DNA of 64,000 nt from assembly GCA_040387735.1 (NCBI GenBank), contig JAZKDE010000115.1, forward strand, positions 1-64,000, read 5' to 3'. This document shows positions 7,890 to 17,558 of this stretch, piece after piece. Position 1 is the first letter of the stretch, and each line of letters begins with the position of its first letter. Made by a program: the position numbers and the translations under genes. A model generated the notes under the pieces. It did no database searches. It was not told the origin of the DNA and saw only the letters and a list, made by a program, of their open reading frames with translations. This DNA is from Arcicella sp040387735. GTDB taxonomy: Bacteria; Bacteroidota; Bacteroidia; Cytophagales; Spirosomataceae.

Positions 7890-9770
7890 TTATCTCAATA
7901 AAGTAATTGCTCCCGAATGGTAGCTTATTTCGCCATTTTTCATTTCAGCCACAATCTTATAGGTGAATACGTCTGACATTAAATTCTTCCCTTTATAGCT
8001 ACCATCCCAACCATGCGAAGTATCGGCAGTTGGAAAGTTTTCATCTCGAAATACCAATTCTCCCCAACGGTCATAAATATTCATTTCTTTGATGAGACTT
8101 ACGCATTTACTCCCTACGATGTAAAAAATATCATTCATCTGGTCATTATTGGGTGAAAATGCCGTTGGAACGTAAATCCCGCAACTAATAATTACTTTGG
8201 TTTCAGCCTGTTTGATACATTTGCTATTAATGGCCGATACGCTCACGATATAAGTAGTTGTGATGGGTGGTTTGGCCCACGTATTGATACAGGAGGTACA
8301 AGAAAGTGTTTCTTGGGGAGTCCAATTAAATATGTAATTACCAGTTGGTTGTACGGATGCTGTGATAAGGGTGCTGTCTCCTTTTTCGAGAATTACGTCG
8401 GGGGCGGAGGTTACTTTGAAGGTATTTTCAATTTGGATAGTTGTTGTTACAACGCTATCGCAAAGATTAAGTCTTTTAATTGTGGTAATATAGGTGCCAG
8501 ATTTTTTATAGGTTGAATCGCCAATACGAACTTTTTCGCCCTCACAAATTGAAAAGTTATTACTGATTCTTGGAATAGGAACGACCTTTAAGTTTATAGT
8601 ATAAATGCTGTCACAAGCATCGACTGAACTTACAGTTTTGTAAAAAGTACCAGTTGAATTGTACGTATTTCCCTTAAAATTATAGCTGTTTCCTTCACAA
8701 ATATTAACATTTTTGGTAATTTGAGCAATTGGAATTACACGTAGATTTAGTGTAATGACACTATCACAAGAACTGGAATTGCTAATTATTTGGGTGTAGG
8801 TGCCAGCGGTATTATAGGTTGTTCCTTTAAATACAAAATTTTCTCCAACGCAAATGGCTTTATCAATGAGTACGGGAATTTCGGGTCTTGGAACAAAGAA
8901 ATCAAGGTGTAAATTACAGTTTTCATTTAGGCTGTTAAAAGGAAATAATTTTACCGAAAACTGATTGCCCATCGTAGCTTTTACTTTAATTTCTCGTTCG
9001 GTTTCTCCCGTACTCCAAATGTATTTTTCAAAGCCTTCGGGTGCTTTCAGTGTAATATCTCCATTGCTATCGGGACAAGGTGTTTCTGGTTTTACTTCCG
9101 ATTTAAGACAATAAGCATTGAAATAACCGTATCCGTAGTGGACTTTTTTGGTACATCCGTGAACGGTAGCTTCAACAGTAACGGTTTGTCCGACGTAATT
9201 TCTTAGATCAATGGCAACCGTTGTCCAATTACGATATTCTAAATCTCCTTGAACTTTAAATCCTTCAACGGTCGAGGTAGCTTGTAGTTGTACATCGTAA
9301 AAACTGCAACTAATATCGTTTCCATTACTGTCGAAGATTCTGACGTTAAAACCTGGTTTTTCATAAGAAGCGTGTTTTCCAAAATCATCTTGCAAAATGA
9401 CGGCAAATTGATATTGGAATAAAGTGTTTTCTTGATTTACCCTGAACGATTTGGTCAATCGGTCAAACTTTGAACCTCTCGTAGTATTTCCAAAGCGGAT
9501 AGAATAATTACTGCCTGGAGCAGCCATCGGGATAGATTCAGAATAGATTTTTGGGTCATTTCCATCCGTTTTTTTTGTAATCAAATGCTCATTTTCTATT
9601 GTTCCCGTAACTTCTGCTGTGTAAATTACAGCCGTTCCACTATTTGCAATTGTTCCGTTTGATAATATCCAACCAGTGGTTGAACCATCTTCAAAACCAC
9701 ACTTTGCTTGTCCATCAACGAGGGATGGAATAGAAGATATAATGAATGCAAGTAAAATTATTCTCTTCAT
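7890..9770 (-). CDS. Secreted adhesin-like protein with gliding-motility C-terminal (T9SS type B) domain
   Basis: I start at MKRIILLAFIISSIPSLVDG (cat at 9768-9770), which gives a signal peptide; 46 upstream codons in the same frame are not needed. The 626-aa product begins with a beta-sandwich-like domain (KCGFEDGSTTGW, NYSIRFGNT, GYGYFNAYCLK). It continues with three about 50-aa repeats, each with an I-C-x-G-E, F-K-G-x-T-Y, G-T-Y/F and C-D-S-V/I pattern. It ends in the gliding-motility-associated C-terminal domain (PTAFSPNNDQMNDIF, NIYDRWGELVF, GWDGSYKGK, DVFTYKI), a type IX secretion signal of Bacteroidota. A large surface or secreted protein; ligand unknown. Confidence 0.88.
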   Translation of the reverse strand: MKRIILLAFIISSIPSLVDGQAKCGFEDGSTTGWILSNGTIANSGTAVIYTAEVTGTIENEHLITKKTDGNDPKIYSESIPMAAPGSNYSIRFGNTTRGSKFDRLTKSFRVNQENTLFQYQFAVILQDDFGKHASYEKPGFNVRIFDSNGNDISCSFYDVQLQATSTVEGFKVQGDLEYRNWTTVAIDLRNYVGQTVTVEATVHGCTKKVHYGYGYFNAYCLKSEVKPETPCPDSNGDITLKAPEGFEKYIWSTGETEREIKVKATMGNQFSVKLFPFNSLNENCNLHLDFFVPRPEIPVLIDKAICVGENFVFKGTTYNTAGTYTQIISNSSSCDSVITLNLRVIPIAQITKNVNICEGNSYNFKGNTYNSTGTFYKTVSSVDACDSIYTINLKVVPIPRISNNFSICEGEKVRIGDSTYKKSGTYITTIKRLNLCDSVVTTTIQIENTFKVTSAPDVILEKGDSTLITASVQPTGNYIFNWTPQETLSCTSCINTWAKPPITTTYIVSVSAINSKCIKQAETKVIISCGIYVPTAFSPNNDQMNDIFYIVGSKCVSLIKEMNIYDRWGELVFRDENFPTADTSHGWDGSYKGKNLMSDVFTYKIVAEMKNGEISYHSGAITLLR

Positions 9771-9999
9771 AATTTTTGATTTCCCTTTAGAATACACAAA
9801 AAAAACGGCGAACACTGGTATAATTTTAAAAGTATATTTAAAAAAGCGGTATCTATTGATGAAGACAGGTGGGAAGCTTGATAGGCTGCTGATGGAATTG
9901 ACAATCACTTATGAAGAAGAATTCTGACATCTATCTTATATTTACAAAAATATCTAAATATAGTGACAAAAGTCAGAGAATTATCTGTAAATAAATGAG

Positions 10000-10007
10000 T
10001 ACCTTTG
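10000..10007 (+). promoter_or_regulatory. Candidate -7 element (TACCTTTG) of the desaturase gene
   Basis: TACCTTTG matches TAnnTTTG about 75 bp before the ATG at 10083. A clear -33 TTG is not seen at 17-23 nt upstream. Confidence 0.45.
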
Positions 10008-10082
10008 TAAAATTAGGGTAATTCATATTTTACTCATATTTGCTTGTTACAAGCTGTTCACCAAACCACGAAAAGACCAATC

Positions 10083-11060
10083 ATGGAAAAGCTAAATGAA
10101 AGAATTGAAGTAATGAACCACCTCGCCCTCGGTATGGATGGCATTGTGGATAAGTACTTGATTCCGATAGAAACCAACTGGCAACCTTCAGATTTTTTGC
10201 CAGACCCTTCAAAAGATACTTTTTTTGACGAGGTTAAAGAACTTCAACAGGCAGCTCGTGAGCTTCCTTATGATTATTGGGCTGTACTAATTGGTGATAT
10301 GATTACGGAGGAGGCTTTACCAACTTACGAATCTTCAATTATGATTGTTCAAGGGGTAGATATGATCAAAGACCCACAAGGTTGGGCTCGTTGGACACGT
10401 GCGTGGACAGCAGAGGAAAACCGTCACGGGGACTTGTTGAATAAATATATTTACTTATCTGGAAGAGTAAACATGAAAGCGGTTGAAACGTCAACTCAAT
10501 ATTTGATTGCTGATGGCTTTGACATCAAAACTGATGATGATCCTTATAAGACATTCGTTTATACTTCGTTCCAAGAATTAGCAACTAATATTTCTCACCG
10601 TAGAACGGGAGCATTAGCCAAAAAAAATGGAAATGCTTCTTTATCGAAAATGTGTGCGATGATTGCGGCTGACGAAATGCGTCACCATAAGGCATACAAG
10701 AGTTTTATTACCAGTATTTTTGAACTTGACCCTTCGGAAATGATGTTGGCTTTTGCTGAGATGATGAAACAAAAAATCGTAATGCCAGCCCATTTTCTTC
10801 GTGAATTAAACGGTGAAAAAGGTGGTATTTATGGCCATTTCTCTGATGCTGCTCAACGTTTGGGCGTTTATACAGGAAAAGATTATATTGATATTTTAGA
10901 GATTTTACTGAATGATTGGAATATCTCAAGCATGACTGGTTTGAACGGTGCGGCCGAAAAAGCTCAGGATTATTTAATGCGTTTGCCAGAGCGTTTGACT
11001 CGTTTGACAGATAGAATCAAAGTCCCAGAATTAGAATATAAATTCTCTTGGGTGGATTAA
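10083..11060 (+). CDS. Acyl-[acyl-carrier-protein] desaturase (diiron)
   Basis: Start set at ATG 10083 (MEKLNERIEVMNHLA); an in-frame TTG upstream adds 13 residues without family similarity. The 325-aa ferritin-like helical bundle carries the two diiron motifs, EENRH (111-115) and DEMRHH (197-202), plus EEALPTYE near 76-83 as further ligand region. This is the soluble stearoyl-ACP desaturase family, which puts a double bond into acyl-ACP using O2 and ferredoxin, so it sets membrane fluidity. Monocistronic, with a very strong terminator behind it. Chain length and bond position cannot be predicted. Confidence 0.92.
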   Translation: MEKLNERIEVMNHLALGMDGIVDKYLIPIETNWQPSDFLPDPSKDTFFDEVKELQQAARELPYDYWAVLIGDMITEEALPTYESSIMIVQGVDMIKDPQGWARWTRAWTAEENRHGDLLNKYIYLSGRVNMKAVETSTQYLIADGFDIKTDDDPYKTFVYTSFQELATNISHRRTGALAKKNGNASLSKMCAMIAADEMRHHKAYKSFITSIFELDPSEMMLAFAEMMKQKIVMPAHFLRELNGEKGGIYGHFSDAAQRLGVYTGKDYIDILEILLNDWNISSMTGLNGAAEKAQDYLMRLPERLTRLTDRIKVPELEYKFSWVD

Positions 11061-11067
11061 GATGAAT

Positions 11068-11122
11068 ACATAAATTAAAAAGGGCAAGGAATTTAAAATT
11101 CCTTGCCCTTTTTAATTTATGT
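11068..11122. terminator. Strong bidirectional terminator
   Basis: A perfect inverted repeat with 27-bp arms and one loop base, whose core is AAAAAGGGCAAGGAATTT and its complement. It separates the convergent desaturase and fbp genes and carries A- and T-tracts for both directions. Confidence 0.9.
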
Positions 11123-11146
11123 ATGAGAGAAGAAGTGTTGTGTTCT

Positions 11147-12184
11147 CTACACATTTTGTAATTGTTTAACTACTGAATCATTAAATAGCTTAATTTTATG
11201 ATCTAAATTTTTAATCAATTCTTCCGAACCTAAATATGCCATACTTCTCTGGTGAATTTCTTTAGGAGCAATATCTAAAATGTCTCTCAATCCATCGGTT
11301 GCTTTTCCTCCCGCCTGCTCGATGACAAATGCCAAAGGATAACATTCATAAAAAAGTCGTAGCTTTCCGCTTAATGCTTTGCGAGTTGGTGGGTAGAGAT
11401 AAATACCGCCTTTCAATAAATTTCTATGAAAATCACCTACTAAAGAACCAATATAACGAGCCATACAGCCCGATTCTTGACGCATTTCCTGAATGAATTC
11501 TCTAATTGGATTGGCGAACTCATCGAAATAAGCTTCATTTACCGAATAAATTTTGCCGTGTTTGGGTATTTTTATTTCAGCGTGGGATAGAAAATATTCA
11601 CCCAAAGAATTTTCGTAGGTAAAGCCATTTACGCCTTTGCCCGTTGTATAAACCATAATGGTTGAAGAACCGTAAAGAATATAACCCGCCGCAATTTGTT
11701 TTCGTCCACCTTGGATAAAATCTTCTTTGGTAGCAGGCGTTCCAATGGGACTAACTCTACGATAAATGGAGAAAATTGTCCCGATTGATACATTTACATC
11801 AATGTTTGAAGAGCCATCAAGCGGATCCATTGCCACAACGTATTTGGCGTTCAGATTGTCCGTTTGGATAATTTCGTCGTCTTCTTCGGAAAGAATTCCA
11901 ACGACTTGCCCACCGTTTATCAAAGCTCTGATAAAACGAATATTAGCAATCATATCCAATTTTTGTTGCGATTCACCCTGAATATTTTCACGACCTAAAG
12001 CTCCCGTAATATCAATTAATCCTGCCCGATTTATTTCACGGTTAATGATTTTTGAAGCGAGAGCAATATCTCTCAATAATTGAGAAAGTTCGCCCGTAGC
12101 GTACGGAAATGCTTCTTGCTGACGCATAATGAAGCGGTCGAGGGTGATGCCTACGGGAAGAGCTAATGTATTATCTTGTTGCAT
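11147..12184 (-). CDS. fbp: Fructose-1,6-bisphosphatase class 1
   Basis: A 345-aa cytoplasmic enzyme that hydrolyses fructose 1,6-bisphosphate to fructose 6-phosphate, an irreversible step of gluconeogenesis. The metal/phosphate signature DPLDGSSN is at residues 120-127, preceded by SEEDDE (metal ligand Glu) and followed by SIGTIFSIYRR. The class 1 pattern GKLRLFYECYPLAFVIEQAGG is near the end. Full length. It lies downstream of pckA on the same strand with 175 bp between, in line with the gluconeogenic theme of the locus, although a separate promoter is likely. Confidence 0.96.
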   Translation of the reverse strand: MQQDNTLALPVGITLDRFIMRQQEAFPYATGELSQLLRDIALASKIINREINRAGLIDITGALGRENIQGESQQKLDMIANIRFIRALINGGQVVGILSEEDDEIIQTDNLNAKYVVAMDPLDGSSNIDVNVSIGTIFSIYRRVSPIGTPATKEDFIQGGRKQIAAGYILYGSSTIMVYTTGKGVNGFTYENSLGEYFLSHAEIKIPKHGKIYSVNEAYFDEFANPIREFIQEMRQESGCMARYIGSLVGDFHRNLLKGGIYLYPPTRKALSGKLRLFYECYPLAFVIEQAGGKATDGLRDILDIAPKEIHQRSMAYLGSEELIKNLDHKIKLFNDSVVKQLQNV

Positions 12185-12359
12185 TGACTATCGGGTTTTC
12201 GAGAATGAGAAATGGCTTTAGGGTTATGTAATAAGGCTTAAGTATTAGGTATTAAGAATCTGTTGAAGAATCAAAAACGTAGGACTTTACACTTATTACA
12301 CAATCTCTAAAGCTCAAATTTTAGCTATTTTTTATAAAAAGCCTCCCTGTACTATTATG

Positions 12360-13937
12360 TTACTTGATAATTCGCTGATAATTTTCTTCAAATGAAATGG
12401 CTAAGGCTTTAGCTTTCACATCGTAAGCGTTTTTATCGACCCAAGTATTACGTGGATGTAAAATCTCTTCGGGAACATTTGGACATCTATCGGGCATTTC
12501 TAAGCCAAATATTTCATGTTTGGTGAATGAGATTCTTTCAAAATCGCCTTTTAATGCAGCTCTAATCATGGCACGAGTAAAAGGAAGTTTCATTCTTGAC
12601 CCAACTCCGTAGCCTCCGCCAGACCAACCTGTGTTGACTAACCAGACTTTTACATCGCCCGATTTAATTTTTTCGCCCAATAAATCAGCATATTTTTTGG
12701 GAGCAAGTGGTAAAAAAGCAGCTCCAAAACAAGCTGAAAATGTTGCTTGAGGTTCTTTAACACCCATTTCTGTACCTGCTAATTTTGCAGTATATCCTGC
12801 TACAAAATAGTACATCGCTTGTTCAACACTTAATTTTGAAATGGGAGGTAAAACCCCAAAAGCATCGGCTGTTAAAAAGAAAATATTTTTGGGTGATGTT
12901 CCAATTGATGGTACTGCCACATTGGGAATATAATTAATTGGGTACGCTGTTCTTGTGTTCTCTGTCACACTTTGATTGGCGTAATCAACGGTAATTGTAT
13001 CTTTTATAAATCTGGTATTTTCTAAAATTGCTCCGTAACGAATAGCACCAAAAATCTCTGGTTCTTGTTCTTTGCTTAAATTTACTACTTTGGCGTAACA
13101 GCCACCTTCAAAATTAAATACTTCATTGTCGTCCCAACCGTGTTCGTCGTCTCCAATTAATTTTCGGTATGGGTCAGCCGATAATGTTGTTTTGCCCGTT
13201 CCAGATAATCCAAAGAATAAAGCGGTGTCACCCTCTTGTCCAATATTAGCCGAGCAGTGCATTGAAAGTACTTTTTTCTCTTCGGGTAAAATATAGTTCA
13301 ATACCGAGAAAATACCTTTTTTCATTTCTCCAGCGTAGCCTGTTCCTCCGATTAAAATTACTTTGTCCGTAAAATTAATAATTGTAAAGTTTCCTTGACG
13401 AGTACCGTCAGTAATTGGGTCGGCTTCAAATTCTGGAATATTTAGAATAGTCCATTCTGGTTGGAAGTTTTCTATTTCTTCATCCGTTGGACGTAAAAAA
13501 AGGTGATGGCAGAATAGATTATGCCAAGCTAACGTATTTATTACGAGAATATTAGTTCTATGATGTTCAGAAGCACAAGCGAATGAGTAACGAGCGTACA
13601 GTTTTTTATCCGCCGCAAACGTAATCATTTTCTGATATAATTGTTCGAATTTATCAGGGTCAATCGCTTGATTGATTTCTCCCCAAGCTACTGTGTCCGC
13701 AGTCTTGTCATCGTAAACGATAAATTTATCCTTGGGCGAGCGACCTGTGAATTTTCCAGTATCACACATGAATGCACCTGTATCTGTGAGCGTACCTTCG
13801 CCGTTTTGCAAAGCTTCATCTACCAAGGTTGATACTCTCAAATTTAAGTGAATATCGGAGTGAAGACTAAAACGTGGATGATTGATTATAGGGTTGGCTG
13901 TTTTGCTGAGGTCAGTTGTGAGAATGTCATGTTTCAT
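12360..13937 (-). CDS. pckA: Phosphoenolpyruvate carboxykinase (ATP)
   Basis: A 525-aa enzyme that converts oxaloacetate plus ATP to phosphoenolpyruvate and CO2, the entry step of gluconeogenesis from acids. Seen: TGRSPKDKF (substrate Arg), the kinase-1a P-loop GLSGTGKTT (243-251), the metal site DDEHGW (263-268) and the late NTGWSGGGYGVGSR. Length normal for the ATP-dependent type. Its promoter region (14012-14055) carries the AGCGAA-N2-TTCGCT inverted repeat shared with aceB and the ScfR-type regulator, so it is probably controlled by that regulator. Confidence 0.97.
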   Translation of the reverse strand: MKHDILTTDLSKTANPIINHPRFSLHSDIHLNLRVSTLVDEALQNGEGTLTDTGAFMCDTGKFTGRSPKDKFIVYDDKTADTVAWGEINQAIDPDKFEQLYQKMITFAADKKLYARYSFACASEHHRTNILVINTLAWHNLFCHHLFLRPTDEEIENFQPEWTILNIPEFEADPITDGTRQGNFTIINFTDKVILIGGTGYAGEMKKGIFSVLNYILPEEKKVLSMHCSANIGQEGDTALFFGLSGTGKTTLSADPYRKLIGDDEHGWDDNEVFNFEGGCYAKVVNLSKEQEPEIFGAIRYGAILENTRFIKDTITVDYANQSVTENTRTAYPINYIPNVAVPSIGTSPKNIFFLTADAFGVLPPISKLSVEQAMYYFVAGYTAKLAGTEMGVKEPQATFSACFGAAFLPLAPKKYADLLGEKIKSGDVKVWLVNTGWSGGGYGVGSRMKLPFTRAMIRAALKGDFERISFTKHEIFGLEMPDRCPNVPEEILHPRNTWVDKNAYDVKAKALAISFEENYQRIIK

Positions 13938-14011
13938 CGTTTTGTTATTTTAGATTTCACCAAAGTTTTGTTCAGAACAGAGTCTTCAAGTTCTTTTTCT
14001 GATTACTGATA

Positions 14012-14055
14012 CAAAGGTATGTTTGCGTAAATTAAAAATCAAGCGAAAATTCGCT
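14012..14055 (-). promoter_or_regulatory. pckA promoter with ScfR-type operator
   Basis: Read on the minus strand: TTTAGCGAATTTTCGCTTG, 20 nt, then TACCTTTG (14012-14019). The TTG (14040-14042) is a -33 element at the usual Bacteroidota spacing. The inverted repeat AGCGAA-N2-TTCGCT (14042-14055) overlaps the -33 element by one base. The aceB promoter has the same geometry to the base. Promoter assignment is by consensus; operator function is inferred from recurrence. Confidence 0.75.
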
Positions 14056-14138
14056 AAATAAACTATTTCTACTGAAATCTTGAAATAGTACCATGAAATA
14101 GCAGTAATTCACTTAGTATTGGGTCAAAAGTAGAATGT

Positions 14139-14171
14139 AAAAAGCCTGTCACACAAAGTGGACAGGCTTTT
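14139..14171 (-). terminator. Terminator of the aceBA transcript
   Basis: Hairpin AAAAGCCTGTC / GACAGGCTTTT with a 10-nt loop, 34 bp past the aceA stop. Confidence 0.8.
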
Positions 14172-14204
14172 CTATATTCCCCAAAACTAATTTACTACTT
14201 ATTA

Positions 14205-15494
14205 TTAATGGAATTGTTCTTCTTCAGTAGAGCCTTTTAATGCTCCAGTTGAAGATAAACCACTGGTTACCGTATTCTGAACAGCATCAAAATAACCTGT
14301 TCCAACGAATGCTTGGTGTTTGATGGCTTTGAAGCCTTTCGACTGTAAAGCAAATTCTCTTTGTTGTAATTTTGAGAATCCAGCCATGCCATTAGCTACA
14401 TAGTCAGATGAAAGCTCGAACATAGCAGTGTTCAAAGCATGGAAGCCGGCTAAGGTAATAAATTGGAATTTATACCCCATTGCGGCTAATTCTTCACGGA
14501 ATGTTCCCATTTGTTCCTCGTTCATGAATTTTGCCCAATTAAACGAAGGTGAACAGTTATACGCTAACATTTTTCCTGGGAATTTGGCGTGAATTCCTTC
14601 GGCAAAAGCACGAGCCATAGCTAAGTCAGGATTGCCTGTTTCCATCCAAATTAAATCGGCGTAAGGAGCGTAACTTAAACCACGGTCAATTCCTTGCTGT
14701 AAACCGTTTTTTACGTGATAAAAACCCTCTGAAGTTCTACCTTTCTCATAATCAACGAATTGAACGTCTCTTTCGTCAACGTCAGAAGTGATTAAGTTAG
14801 CCGCTTCTGCATCAGTACGAGCAATTACTAAGGTTGGAACACCGCAAACGTCAGCCGCCAAACGTGCCGCTACCAATTTATTAATTGCTTCTTGTGTTGG
14901 TACTAAAACTTTGCCGCCCAAATGACCACATTTTTTAGCCGATGATAATTGGTCTTCAAAGTGAACGCCCGATGCACCCGCTTCTATCATCCATTTCATT
15001 AATTCAAAAGCGTTTAAGTTTCCACCAAAACCTGCTTCAGCATCTGCTACGATTGGTACCATCCAATGAATATCTTGGTCGCCACTTACTGATTGAATTT
15101 GGTCGGCACGCAACAAAGCATTGTTAATGCGTTTTACTACATTTGGAACGCTGTCGGCGGGATATAAACTTTGGTCAGGGTACATATTTCCCGAAAGATT
15201 TGCGTCGGCCGCTACTTGCCAACCGCTCAAATAGATCGCCTTCATACCCGCTTGAACTTCCTGTACGGCTTGATTTCCCGTTAAAGCCCCCAAGCCAGCA
15301 ACCCACTCATCGGTGTGTAATAAATCCCAAAGACGTTCAGCACCCATACGAGCGATGCTGTAATCAAATAAATATGAACCTGCCAAACGAGCAACGTCTT
15401 CGGCGGTGTAAGGACGTTCAACGCCTTTCCAACGTGGGTTAGTTGTCCAATCTGTAATTAATTGTTGAATGCGGTCTTCTTGTGAAATTTTCAT
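14205..15494 (-). CDS. aceA: Isocitrate lyase
   Basis: A 429-aa cytoplasmic enzyme that splits isocitrate into succinate and glyoxylate, the first step of the glyoxylate shunt used for growth on acetate or fatty acids. The active-site signature KKCGH is at residues 187-191 (catalytic Cys), preceded by DAEAGFGG and HFEDQ, and later come LVIARTDAEAA and NCSPSFNW. The start MKISQEDRIQQ fits the family. It lies 91 bp downstream of aceB on the same strand and has no operator of its own that I can see, so co-transcription with aceB is likely. Confidence 0.97.
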   Translation of the reverse strand: MKISQEDRIQQLITDWTTNPRWKGVERPYTAEDVARLAGSYLFDYSIARMGAERLWDLLHTDEWVAGLGALTGNQAVQEVQAGMKAIYLSGWQVAADANLSGNMYPDQSLYPADSVPNVVKRINNALLRADQIQSVSGDQDIHWMVPIVADAEAGFGGNLNAFELMKWMIEAGASGVHFEDQLSSAKKCGHLGGKVLVPTQEAINKLVAARLAADVCGVPTLVIARTDAEAANLITSDVDERDVQFVDYEKGRTSEGFYHVKNGLQQGIDRGLSYAPYADLIWMETGNPDLAMARAFAEGIHAKFPGKMLAYNCSPSFNWAKFMNEEQMGTFREELAAMGYKFQFITLAGFHALNTAMFELSSDYVANGMAGFSKLQQREFALQSKGFKAIKHQAFVGTGYFDAVQNTVTSGLSSTGALKGSTEEEQFH

Positions 15495-15585
15495 GATTTT
15501 GTTTTGTTATAAATGCTTGATTTTTAATTAATAATGAGTGGTGAAATGTGAGCTGCGTTTTACGATTCACAATTCCACTAACTTT

Positions 15586-17209
15586 TTATGCTTCTATTTC
15601 TTCTGTTGCCAAAAGTGTACTGTAAGCTTCGGTGGTTAGGAAAAGGTCGAATTTCTTTTGCGTAACCAATTTATCAAAAAGGTTAATGGCATCGAAAAAT
15701 TTTCCGTTAAAATAATTATCCTCACCGACCATTTCTTTTATTTTTTGTATTTCGTCTGCCAAATAAAATTTGTACATTGAAATATCAATTGTTGCTCCGT
15801 AATACGTTTTTGCTCGGTGGTGAAGCCATTGCCAAAGTTGAGCTCTTGAAATTTCAGCAGTGGCAGCATCTTCCATTAAATTATGAATTGCTGCTGCCCC
15901 GATGCCTCTCAACCAAGATTCAATGTATAAAATCCCAACTTGGATATTCATCCGAATGCCTGCTTCGGTAATTGAACTATCTGGAATGTTAAAATCACTT
16001 AACTGTGNNNNNNNNNNTAATTACTTCATTTTCCAGTAGTATGTGCTTTTGGTGTGGATTATCGCCCAGTGCTTTGTTGAACGGTATTAATGCAACGGGT
16101 ACCAAGTCTGGATGAGCAACCCAAGTGCCGTCAAAGCCCGTTGATGCTTCCAATTCTTTATCCGCTGTAACTTTCTCAAAGGCAAATTTATTGATACTTT
16201 CGTCCTTACGACTTGGTATATACGCTGACATTCCACCCATAGCGTGTGCTTTGCGTTTGTGGCAAGTTTGTACCAATAGTTTGGCGTAAGCTCGCATAAA
16301 AGGTACTGACATAGTAATCTGCGAGCGGTCGGGTAGAATGCAATTTGAGAAACGATGAAATTTCTTAATGCAAGAGAAAATATAATCCCAACGACCTGCA
16401 TTCAAGCCAGCAATGTGTTCACGGAGGACGTATAAAATTTCGTCCATTTCGTAAGCCGCCATAATTGTCTCAATCAAAACAGTAGCCTTAATCGTTGCCC
16501 GAGGCATTTCAATGGTTTCTTGAGCAGAAATAAATATTTCATTCCAGAGTTTTGCTTCGAGGTGACTTTCCATTTTTGGGAGATAAAAATACGGGCCACT
16601 TCCACGTTTTACTAATTCCCAAGCATTATGGAAAAAATACAAACCAAAGTCAAATATTGAAGCTGAAATAGGTTCTCCGTCAATTAAAATGTGGTTTTCC
16701 TCCATGTGCCAACCTCTTGGACGAACTTTCAATACGGCAATATTTTCTTTCAAAGCGTATTGCTTTCCATTGTCAGCGGTAAAGTCGATTTGTTTTCTGA
16801 TGGCATCACGTAAGTTGATTTGCCCGTCCATCAAATTATGCCAGGATGGCGTATTAGCATCTTCAAAATCGGCCATGAATATTTTTGCTCCTGAGTTCAA
16901 GGCATTAATTACCATGCGTCTATCTACGGGGCCAGTAATTTCCGTTCGTCTATCTTGCAAATCGGCAGGAATCGGAGCAACTACCCAATCAATATCTCTA
17001 ATGGCAGCGGTGTTAGATAAAAAATCTAATTTTTCGCCTTTATTGATGGCATCTTGACGGTCAATTCGCTTTTGCAAAAGGCTTTTACGTTGCTTGTTAA
17101 ACATTCGGTGTAAATCCCTAATGAATGTTAACGCATCGTGAGTTAAAATATCTTCGTATGGAAGAGACATTTCTCCTAATATCTCTACTCCTTGGACTGT
17201 TGTAATCAT
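15586..17209 (-). CDS. aceB: Malate synthase (interrupted by an assembly gap)
   Basis: Condenses glyoxylate and acetyl-CoA to malate, completing the glyoxylate shunt. The N-terminal part (from 17209) has the malate synthase A pattern: NRRMVINALN-like DRRMVINALNSGAKIFMADFEDA, then RPRGWHMEE, VLIETIMAAYEMDEIL, AGLNAGRWDYIFS and GTWVAHPDLVPVA. The C-terminal part (from about 16007 down) reads DFNIPDSSITEAGIRMNIQ, YIESWLRG and MEDAATAEISRAQLWQW. Between them lie 10 Ns. With exactly 10 Ns the two halves are out of frame by one, but alignment to the family suggests only about 3-4 residues are missing, so the gap length is a placeholder. I treat it as one intact gene of about 540 aa. Promoter and operator are at 17316-17359. 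Confidence 0.93.
16008..16017. other. Assembly gap (10 N)
   Basis: Ten Ns inside aceB. The number is probably nominal; reading frame and protein family indicate a true gap of a few codons. Confidence 0.95.
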
Positions 17210-17315
17210 AATTTTTGGGGCTTAATGATACTGTATATATATTGTTTTGTTATGGTCACTCATCAGTTTTGCTGTTGGAGATACTTATTAATGTTCCTGT
17301 GCCTGATTTCTTTGA

Positions 17316-17359
17316 CAAACATACTAAAGCGAAAAATATAAAACAAGCGAAATTTCGCT
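17316..17359 (-). promoter_or_regulatory. aceB promoter with ScfR-type operator
   Basis: On the minus strand: TTTAGCGAAATTTCGCTTG, 20 nt, then TATGTTTG (17316-17323). The -33 TTG is at 17344-17346 and the inverted repeat AGCGAA-N2-TTCGCT at 17346-17359, again overlapping the -33 by one base. An extra half-site AGCGAA (17328-17333, plus strand) lies in the spacer, 18 bp from the first. The stretch 17210-17558 between aceB and the regulator gene holds this element, the regulator's own operator and AT-rich DNA, nothing else. Confidence 0.78.
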
Positions 17360-17482
17360 AAATATATTTTTTAAGTATTTTTATTGAAAAAATCATGTTA
17401 TTTTTTGAAAAAGTACAATAAAATAAAAATAAAATAGTAGATTTATCATAATAAAGACTTTAGATATTGAAATATATTTAAA

Positions 17483-17542
17483 AGCGAATTTTCGCTAAAT
17501 AAATAAATTTGCATTGTTATTAAACAAATATTAGTATTTTTG
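17483..17542 (+). promoter_or_regulatory. Promoter and operator of the ScfR-type regulator gene
   Basis: The inverted repeat AGCGAA-TT-TTCGCT (17483-17496) is followed by TTG (17514-17516, 18 nt spacing; or TTTG at 17508) and TATTTTTG (17535-17542), 16 bp before the ATG. The operator here lies further upstream of the -33 than at pckA and aceB. It suggests autoregulation. Confidence 0.65.
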
Positions 17543-17558
17543 TAAAAAAGATATAGCT

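Noticed and set aside
9676..9927. 83-aa plus-strand ORF across the start of the T9SS-type gene
   Set aside because: Begins in antisense of the signal-peptide region and has no recognisable features.
15995..17209. Malate synthase as a frameshifted pseudogene
   Set aside because: The break coincides with a run of 10 Ns and both halves are well preserved, so an assembly gap explains it.
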